A DNA stretch of 64,000 bases from Mytilisepta virgata (taxonomy: Eukaryota; Mollusca; Bivalvia; Mytilida; Mytilidae): assembly GCA_028015205.1 (NCBI GenBank), contig CM051514.1, positions 40,998,150 through 41,062,149 of the forward strand, read 5' to 3'. How positions within the stretch are numbered: the stretch's first letter is position 1; every line of letters starts with the position of its first letter. The notes below the pieces were generated by a model. It saw only the letters and a program-made list of their open reading frames with translations, was not told the origin of the DNA and ran no database searches. The translations under genes were made by a program, and so were the position numbers. This document shows, in pieces, positions 23,793 to 34,100 of this stretch.

Positions 23793-26700
23793 ATATTTTC
23801 AAACAATACGAAAAAAGCTAATTAAATTTTTGAATAAAATCGTATTGTCTGTTATGTCAATCTATATAAAACTATTTGTGCATTGACAAGGATTCTGTGA
23901 AATTGGAATAACATGACCTCATTTTTAAGGTCACTTGAAAATTTGCAATTACATACATTGCTGAAGTAATTTATATATAATGTTGTAATTGCTTTCAAAC
24001 AATCGACAAGAATTATCTCATTAAGCAGTATATCACAGAATAAAATTGTAAATGTTTGATCCCCTGTCAGTTAGATTTTTATATATGATTAATTATATTT
24101 GTCCACTGGCACTTTTACTCGTGATGATATACAATTTTAAAGACGTTTTTTGTTTGTTTTTATGTCATACAAACAATGAGTTATTATTTGTAGCCTCCTT
24201 TGCTTTGACAAGTATTTTTGTAAATCATATCTTAATCACGTCATAGGAACAAGATTTAACATCATTTTCTTTGGTTTTCATTGTTTTCTTTGTTAAAGAT
24301 GATCAGTTTTTGTATTATCTTTTTGATGTATTAATTGCTGTCAGTTACATGTCGTCATCAGTTGCATGCATTGTACATGTAAATGATTGACGTAATTCTG
24401 CATGAATGTTCAGTATGTTGTGTTATTAGTCACGGTAATATTAACAGTAATTAAATATGAATAATAGTTTAGTAGTATGTATTATTGCAGTATCCACTCA
24501 ATATTTCATGCTTGATTGACATGCTGCATAAGAACGCTGTCTCCAAGGATACACGAATGCATTGCAAAGAAAGTAAAGGTGAAAAATGTCAGTTTTTACT
24601 GTATCCAACTTAATTTCATAACAAAATTTATTTTTTACTAAACATTTGTATATTTTTGTAAAATAAAAGTGATGTACAACGGGGATTTTAATCCTCCCTA
24701 AAACCACTTTGGCACGTAGTCGTTTAGATTTTTATGTTACTTTTATTGTGTTACCGCTAATTTTATGCATTCAACAGATCGAAATATTTTCATATTAGTT
24801 TCCAAAAAAGGAAATGAATTGACTTAAAAGGTCTTGTCAACATTTGCTTGACATGGTTGAAACTTTACTTCATTGTTTCTTTAGAAAACATACATTATTA
24901 TATGTCACATTGGCTCTGATAAGTGTTTCCTCCAAGCATGTTTAGCATGATAATGCGCCATGCCCCTTTTTGAATGGCATCATGTCAATTTTGACTTCAA
25001 GCAATGCCTTTGATGTTATAAGAACTACTTATATAGTTTCATCAGGAAAAGGGCATTTTATTGTATTTTTAATAGATTTCAATTTGAACTAAAATTTTAG
25101 ACTTCTATATGCATGCATGCAAAACTGTGTACATGCATTGTTCGCTTTCTATTTCTATTTAAGCGGACTGTGATATTTTGAATTATCAAACTATGTTTGG
25201 TTTGGATTATTAAATGTAGAAGTTTGGAGTTCTTTATTTTCTTAAATCAATCATTGTTTTAAAGGGTTTTTTAAGAGTCTGACATTCTTGACACGGTGTA
25301 TGTACCGTCCAACCAATTTCAACATTTCTAGATAGCGGTCATCTGGTTGGTCATCAAACTGTATTGGCTTTAATAGTGTGTTTTATAGTTCCGATGATCA
25401 GGATAGACCAAAGAGCCTTGGATACACAGGTTTTAACCCACCCTTCTCAGTCATGTGTCAGTGTCTGTACCAATTCAAACTTTTTAGACTGTGTTTTGTA
25501 CTCTTTTATTATATATTTTGTGGATGGCGTCAATTGCTTTTCTTTGTCATTCTACCTTTTCTGTTGTCCAATTTCTTGTTTGTTTTTTTCATTTTGTTTT
25601 CTTTATGTCTGTATTTCTCTTGGGGATATGAATGCTTATCAATTAAAGTGTCTTTGTATACTTAAGTGAGTTTTTTTGTTCTCTCTTTGAATATATATAA
25701 ACGCAGTTTACACAGAAGAAAGTGTATGTACTATACTATAGTAAAAACCCAAGACATTCAAAATAAAAATTCTGATTTTATTTGCAATATCACAGATAAA
25801 AAAAATAACAGTTGGTATGTAAATACATTTTTTATCAGTAAGGCAAACCACACGTCTATTGAATCTTTACAGAGCGTCTGTATTAACCAATGTATCTGAT
25901 TTGAGACAAAATTACAACAATGTAGCACTCAATATTCATATTAAAATTAAGTTCAAGTTTTTCAGTCTTGTCAAATAATAGTCCAGTGTTCACCTTAACA
26001 TTATTCAGCATAAAGCATACCATCATTTTTCGAGCACATAAGACAATACTAACAGTAAACCGATAACATTAATATGGAATGCCATGTAACGTAAACTTCC
26101 AACAGAATGAAATCAATACGTCAATAGATTCTTAAAATCATATCATTGGTGTATTAAATTGAGCCCATTTTAAGTAAAAAGAGAAATTAATTGTATTTTC
26201 TTGTGATTATAAACTGCTGTATAAAATTGTTTCTTTGACATCAATTTCATCAACCAACTGTTACTCAACTTTGAGATTCTACATATCTCGTATAATTCTA
26301 TATCACCTCAAAAATGCCCTATTTAAATAACAAGTATAAGCAACTTGGTTGCTGGGGTTATTTTTGTGTGACTTCATGTGTCACATTCCATACAGCTTTA
26401 AGTTTTTTTCAGTTTTACTTAACATTTCAGAAAACGAAACAGAAAGATTCCTTTCCTTTTTACGAATATATATAAAAAAAAAATCACAACTCAACAATTG
26501 TATAAAAAACACATTCACATCACTGATACCGTTAGATATAATAATTCATAAAACGAAACACGTCCGGCCATATACATATAGACAAATTGTTTTTCCCCTC
26601 CTCACTTTTAAAATGATTGACCCTATTTTGTGGGAAAATTAAGAAACATAATATTTTTTGAAATACTTATTCATATGTTTGCTTTTAAAGCGAATTTTCT

Positions 26701-27190
26701 ATCTAGATTTACACTTCACCGCTTTAGCGGTCGTCGATTTAAAAGCTAAAATGTATTTCTGCAAGCACCATATTGCCAGTTACAAACACTAAACACAAAT
26801 GAACACACAACAATAACAGCGATACAGTCGAACACGTTAATCTAGGTCTGCTAGAACACACACAATTTTGAACTTAATCTCTTATAATTTAGTTTTGATC
26901 GTTAATTTGCAAATGATAGAGATTATTTTTACCGATTACTAAAGGCTTGTATTTCGATCATAACCCAAATTCAAAATTTTTGACAGCTTTTCAAGGATGA
27001 GACTTTCGGAATATTATCCATGTTCGTTTCTGGTTAAATTTTGGATTATTTCCTGCCTCTGAAAAACTATTTTTCACTATAGTATGTCCAGTTGGCCAAA
27101 GTAATAGAAAGTGATAAAAACGTGGATTGCATATAAAGTTATGTTAACAAAAAGTGTTTTTTTAGCATTGTATATTAAACATCACAAAAA
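23793..27190. other. Intergenic DNA between the converging genes
   Basis: A block at about 25390-25600 carries a diverged retroelement tail (gtgtctgtaccaattcaaac, gttgtccaatttc). A 7-bp 'ttagcggt' hairpin-like stretch lies near 26720. No exon is recognised. Open frames here are shadows of AT-rich repeats. Confidence 0.3.
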
Positions 27191-27196
27191 TTTATT
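27191..27196 (-). terminator. Candidate poly(A) signal of the myostatin-like gene
   Basis: AATAAA on the minus strand about 600 bp beyond the stop codon. It is the first clear hexamer I noticed downstream on this strand. Assignment is by position only. Confidence 0.3.
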
Positions 27197-27790
27197 CCGC
27201 ATTTGCGCATTTGTCATGCACAAAATAAGAAGGAGAAATAAGAAATAAATCCTCCCACCGGCCCTGTATTAATTTCAAGGTCTGGATGATAATTTATCAA
27301 TTAGCTTGAATTGACCTAAATAAAGACTTATAGAAAAGATACTTTTTAAAGAAATTAATTTTACAGAAGGAATTAAAAGCAATTTTTCCAATTTGTTGTT
27401 TACGCATATCCGAATTACCCAATTCCACATTTGTTGATGAGGGCAATTTGTTATATTCATAATGGGATTCCTAAAAGTCAGTATTTTAAAGAAGGGTTTC
27501 CACCCCATTGCTAAATGGACAACTTGCTTTCCTGAATTGGTATGGATAGTGATCCACTCAGTCCACCTAAGAGAGGAAACAGATACATTTCTACAAACTG
27601 TAAAGTAACAGATTGTAAAGGTTTTAACTAAACCAATTAAAAGTGGTCGACTGTATCATACAAACGAGATCAATTATAGGATTTCATATATGATCTTCCA
27701 ACACACGAACGCGCCTTTCATATCTCATACACACCATTAAATGAATGGTAACCAACACCTGAAAGACATCAGTGGAAGATTGCATTGAGA

Positions 27791-28180
27791 TTACGCACAA
27801 CCACATCGCTCCACTTTCATTCTAGGCAAAGTCGTGAATTGAATGTTCATTGAGTGGTCAAAATATAACATGGATAAGTGCCCCATTCTTGTAGGGCTAC
27901 AACAAGGTCCGTGGTCAGCGGGGAAATCTTCACTCTGTTGGCTCAGATACGTGTGCGGTCCAGAGTCTATGTGCTGGTTTCGACATTCTCCAGCGCAATA
28001 GTATGCTGAATATGTTAAAGGTGCAATTACAAAGTCCCAACCAAATTCGACAAAGTCTACTGTTAAAGGATAACGACAGCAAGCCTTTTGTGTATTCTGC
28101 TCGTCACAATTCAGATATATTGAGCGTTTGCTACGACTGAGTTGTCTGCCTAATGATATTCTTGTGTCCAGTACTGGTTC
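27791..28180 (-). CDS. MSTN: Myostatin-like gene exon 3 (furin site and mature ligand)
   Basis: The acceptor is tttatttaag, followed directly by GAACCAGTAC. The exon encodes 129 residues: an 18-19 residue linker ending RSKR, then the mature domain beginning SIYLNCDEQ and ending RCGCA-stop. All nine cysteines and the Trp of FGWDF are present, so the ligand appears functional. The sequence continues in frame upstream of the acceptor as intron. Confidence 0.96.
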   Translation of the reverse strand, partial: EPVLDTRISLGRQLSRSKRSIYLNCDEQNTQKACCRYPLTVDFVEFGWDFVIAPLTYSAYYCAGECRNQHIDSGPHTYLSQQSEDFPADHGPCCSPTRMGHLSMLYFDHSMNIQFTTLPRMKVERCGCA

Positions 28181-31100
28181 CTTAAATAAATAAAAAAGGG
28201 AGTTAATCATCTGCACTGACAGCTTTGAATTAGTAGTAAACTATATCACACTTGACTTATAAGATAATACTCGAATAGCTCAGCTTCGTCCATTGATGAG
28301 TTGAGATTGAGTACTACTGACAAGATACAATGTAAGCATCATGATTTGAATTATAAAATGTTTATTTGGTCGATGTTTTACAGTTATACCTCTTGAGGAA
28401 ACAACCATTTGATTTTTATTGGGAGATGAGTGACTGATCTTCAATCGCTGGAAATGTTCAAGACATTCACGAGCCTGTTCATTTTATTTCAAGTTTTATT
28501 TGACGGTATACATAATTTCAGGTGATATTTAATCCTATCTTTTTCCTGAGATTTTTAGTCTGCCCTTATCCTACCAAATTTTAGAGCCTGCCTTTTTAAA
28601 CTTCTTCCCTGTTATAAAAATCCCTAACTTCCAGTTTGATTTTATTTGAATGTGAATTTAACTTGAATATGATTATGTGAATATGATAATATTATTTATA
28701 CTTACATAAAGGTAAAAGTTATTTTCTATAGCGCTACATTTCGATTAAAATAAGGTAAAATAGTATTAAAATAAAACAAGCAAAAAATTACAATGTATTT
28801 CAGTCAATCGTGATTCCATCGGATTTAAATCTACGTAATAGGTCTTGTATGGCGTACATTTTAAACACAATTAATGCATTCTAAAATTACACAATTTATG
28901 GAACACCTACTACATGTCAATTTTTAATTCAATATAATTTGTTAATTGAATGTTCTGACGTATTTGCAATGGGGGTTTAAAATATAATTGAATGAAAAAC
29001 AATAAAGTTAAAATTTTACTTTGTCAGTTTCAGAATAATATCTAGAAACAGACCACTGGGGAGAAAATCTTTTCTGTTTCTTTGTCATCAACATGTAAAT
29101 CTACAAAAGCGTCATTTTAAACCTTGTTTATTATTCTGCATTAGTTAGAATGTCAACAATTCTATTTCCCTATAGTGGAATTGATTCCATATATTGATTT
29201 AGATCTATCAAGTTTCATATAATCATTCCTATTCAGATAGGGAACACTTAGTTTGAATTGTTATACTTTCATGTCCGCCCAGCTTTAGGAAATTGTGAGC
29301 TCCCCTTTAGTTCCTTTGCATTATCCCAATTAACTACGGAAACAACGTTTCTCTATACATATATCTTGAAGTAAAATATGCATTTTTTAACGAAATGACT
29401 AATATATTTTCGAGGACATGAGAAAAATTGAAAAAAAACAAGTTTTTAAAAAAAAAGAATTTTAATACAAATTTGTATAAATTTGTATGGATTTAAACGA
29501 AAAAAAATCCGACTCCTTGATGACTTTGGAAAAAAAACTATGGTTCCAGATCAGTCGTCCAAACTACCCAAAATGTAAAATTGACCCTCCTTAATTTCTA
29601 GCAGACAAAACACATCAAGACGCATACGAAAGCATATTTCTCATTTCCAAATGAAAAATCCGAAATGGTTAATCAAGAGACCAAGATCTCACGGAGATCG
29701 ACAAAAAGAAGGTATAAAAACTTACAAAAATAAGATTAGATTAGTAACACTGATCCTGGGCTTTAGGGACGAAGTATAGAATAGTATCCAGGTCCTGCCT
29801 AACATAATGAACTGGCCTTGATGGTAATTGCCGAATCTAGTAAAAAGTCATATTCGATACTCAAGAAACTCTCACTGTTTTTATTTCGTACGTTTAATAT
29901 TCGAGGATTCGACTTCAAACATTTATGCCTTGAGCACAACTGATGATCGTAAATTTACACGTTTTGTGCATCAAAATATATATCATTTAATCTGATAATA
30001 CAAAAGCAGTAACAATTTCACTATTATTTCATAGTTAATTACTAGATATTATATAAAACTTTAAGAAAAGAATACGATACTGGTTACCAGTATTGTGTAT
30101 AATGCTGAAACAAATGTTTAAATCAGTATTGGTACTAGTATCTTCCAGTACACGCATTTCCGGAAGATACTGGAAGATACTGGTTTCCCGTATTGTCATT
30201 TAATTTTTTTGTAATACAATGTAGTCCTTTTTTAAAGTTTGAAAGTAATACTTTACTTTCTACCTTTATTAAACAAACAATGAAAATTGAAAATGATTGT
30301 TATAATTTAAACAGATTTTTGGCAATACTGAACTAAATGTTACATAGCCCAGGTGCTGAAAGGTGATCTTTTACAGGTTGTAATTGCTTTTGATGTTTAT
30401 TTAAGTGATAGATAATATTTCACTTCTCGCAGGTGTTTCTGTAATGGCTTTAATTTTGGTTCATCAGCACTTTAATAACAGATTTTTGCTTTGAAATAGG
30501 ACAAATCCTTTTTGTTACATATAGGAATATAGTATAGTTTAAACTTATTTATTTATAGTGGATTGGGAAACAAGTTATACTAACTTATACTAATCCCTCT
30601 CCACTTAGCGGGTGCCCCTGAAGCGGCATTTTATCCTACTTTTTTTCGACATCTACAAAGGAGTCTTTACCGTGTTAAGGGTGTTGCTCTCCCTAAACAC
30701 GGGACGGAAAATTTTCGTCCCCATCCGACGGACTAGCATCGCTTATCGAGACCATCCTCGCAAATGGTGTCGAATGGGCGTCCAAATTTGATCCCTGAAA
30801 TGTTCATCCCGAACGGGAATCGAACCAGGGACCTTTGGCTTCGTATTCCGATGCACTAACCACTACACCACGGCGCCCTTGTATATACCCCGTACATGAC
30901 CAAAAGAAGAATGGTATGGCTGTTTGGTTTTTTGTTCATTTCCCTTGATCACTAGCATATCTTTGTAGGCTTGGAGAATTGGATATACAAAGTCAAGTTT
31001 TAAAATAATTATATTTGTTATCTGTTGTTTGACGTCAAAATTTTGATTAGTAATTGATTTTAATTGATTAATTAGAAGCAATGAAAAAACTCAGCCATTA

Positions 31101-34100
31101 GAACCAAAGATGGCTTATTACCATTATGCAACACTTACGACATGTATGATTTGATATTCTTGTCAGAGAGGATCAGTCTCACAAAGCTTTTTCTTACTTT
31201 TTCCACTGAATTGTCTTATAGAACATTTGTTATGTGACATTTAATATTTTGCGGGAAAACTAAGTAAACTGGAGGCAAATGAAAATGTGAAACTTGTTTA
31301 TTGTTGAAAACCCAAACATATTTCGGTTTTCAACATTTTCGGCCTTGTAAAGCACAATTTATGATAATGTTTGGACGAAAACCGCATATCTTGTGTATTA
31401 AAGTTGGTGTCATAGAATATTCATTGTAAATAGTAATCAAAAACAAAAATACAGTGATAAGAACGAGGGATCTTAATTTTTTACATGTTCATCATGGTAC
31501 ATTTCAAAGCATCAGTTTCGTTAGCAACATATCTGTGGACAGTCTTATGAATTTATTCACCGGCTGAGATATACTGACATTTAGTTGTTCTGAATTGGAT
31601 ACTTACATAACCGTCATCGTCTTCTGATGGCATGACTACAACATTTCGTCCATCATCATCGAATGCTTCAACAACAAGACCTTTATTTTCAGAAGGATCG
31701 TCCATCCATTTTTCCACCTCATTGAATATATTGAAATGTTGCCAGCCACGAGAAGTCCTTTTCTTACGGGCTACAAATTGTTTTTCAACAAACTGGCTTT
31801 CTTTTGAACGGTGTACAAGAGTGTATAAATAAATCTGTGTCACGTTTTGTTGAGAATCTGGATTTATATAAACCCACAGATAGGCTCTCCCCAAAATTTT
31901 ATCCATAAGGTCTGCTAGATCAAAATAAATGGCATTTGGTTGCTCGATGTTTAGTTCTCTTGGTGCTGAAATTAAAACAAAAAATGTAATTACAATTTCC
32001 ATATTTACAGTTTGTCTTGCAATAAAAGATTTTGTTTTTGCTGCATTTATTTCTAACGTGTAACGATATATAAGCTACCTATGTTATAAATCCGATTCAG
32101 GCAGCACTGTTACAACCCACTTTTTTGGTCAAGCTAACGCGATTTGAAAAAAAAATCAAAGCAGGTCAAAATCAAAACCTACAATTTAACCCAGTTGGAA
32201 AAAAAAGTGCGTTAAGAATGTACATATTTTTTTTTAATTTACGTAATGATATTTTAATAAGCAGACACAGCACAAAAAGTTCTTCTCTTATAAAAATCTT
32301 ATGCAAAAATGTCTGGGAAGGAAGGGGGGTAGTACCATAACACAAGGGCTCTGTTATCTGTATTACCTGAAATCTTCAAGAGGTATTCAGTTGAGTGTTT
32401 TAATTTTGTTATAGAATTGATAAAAAAATGTGTATAATTTGCTCCGGTTTGATCAAAGAAGGGGCCCTAAATAGATAAATACCGTATACGTATTAAACTC
32501 TTAAAGTTTAAAATTAAACTAGAAAACTGTGCTGTCGCAATCGACAGTGATCCACACGTCCCTGTAAATAGTTGAATCACTTACCCAGAGTCAAAAATAT
32601 AAAAGCATAATCCCACACAAAAATAGTATGCTTTCATTCTATTAAGAATTCAAACCAATAAAAATGAAAAGATCTTTAATTTAGCAGTATTTAGCTAAAA
32701 TTCAAAAATGATACAAATACTAAGGGTTCATTCTTTGTATTGCACATGGTAGATCTCCTTAGCCGAAATTTGGCTTCCTATTTGGGTATTTTTTGGTTAT
32801 GAGTACTTCTTGTTTAAAATAAGTTTGGTTTTTGGTCTTCCAAATGTTTATATTTTAATGCTGCTGATGAGAGGTACCTCCTGGAAATGCGTCGTATACA
32901 GCATAGTATAAATTTACTATATCTAATATTAGTATCTTTGGATTGTTATTTTAATAAATCACAAGCATAATCCTACAAGTTTTGAAATTCAACCCAAGTG
33001 TATCCCAGATTACAAAAATTAGGGTTTCAAGAAAAAAAGACCAGCTGAGTTAACCACAATTCCTCAAAACAATCATAAGAAACTGTCCGAATAATTATTT
33101 TAAAGTGTGTCAATATGCTTCTGTTTATCGCAATTGGAAATAAAAAAATACCTTTTTTTTTAAATCGCGTTGAGTTGTTCAAACATTTTAACCATCTTTG
33201 AAAAAAATTCAAATCGCGTTAAGCTTGACCGAAATCATATTTTTTCAAAGTGGGTTGTAACACAGCACACATATTAAAATACAAGTCATTTTTACAAAAT
33301 TAAGAACTCGTTATAGCAGGCATAGGAATATAGTAAAGAAAATGTTCAGTGGTTCAATATCATTATTTTGATTTAAATATGACTAAACCTTTTTAGTAAA
33401 TCTATTATCAAGAATTTGTAAAGTCATGAGTATGGATATTAAACTTATATTTGAACTGTTTATTGCAAGGGTAAATTGTAAAAGAGTTAAAGCGGTACAA
33501 TTATATTCACTTTAAAATGTTAAATCATTTCTAAGTGATCCAGCAAATGTACATTTGTTTGTTTTACCTTAAATTATTATGTTTGAGGACACAATAACAA
33601 TTGTTTATTGTGAAGTGATTGATGGACAAATGACGTTATCGAAAAAAGAGGATCATAATTTCATATTTTACATACTAATTACATAAGAACACAGTTATTG
33701 CTCCAGGGTTACAATTGAAGACTTTTATGTTTATTTTTGTTGCTGATCAATAAATACTTGTCAAAATGATGATATGTATATTTTTGATTTTTTACTAAAG
33801 TAGTCAATCAAATATTGTAGTTTATAATCAGTAATATTAAAAAAAATAAAATGAAAGTGTTCTGTCGTGTCATTTTTATGAAATGAGATTGACGGAATTT
33901 GTCATTGACTGAGCAACATTTAAAACGGACTGCTTCACGCCATAGAATCACAATATTGCTAACTTTAAATAAAGCTATAATTTATAGTATTATCATCTTA
34001 TAACTAGAACTGTAGTTATAATTGTAACTAAATTCCTGCACATGGTTGTTTTAGATACGATCATTCAACCGTTTAGATTTGTGTATATTAGCACCTGAAC

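Noticed and set aside
25364..25669. Two overlapping open frames of about 100 residues with many hydrophobic residues
   Set aside because: Both overlap a diverged retroelement-tail repeat and are T-rich translations. There is no conserved domain and no splice context.
30800..30878. Possible tRNA gene on the minus strand
   Set aside because: A and B boxes are present but there is no proper acceptor stem 3' half. The sequence runs into a SINE body instead.
31632..31832. Plus-strand open frame of 66 residues
   Set aside because: It lies antisense within exon 2 of the myostatin-like gene.
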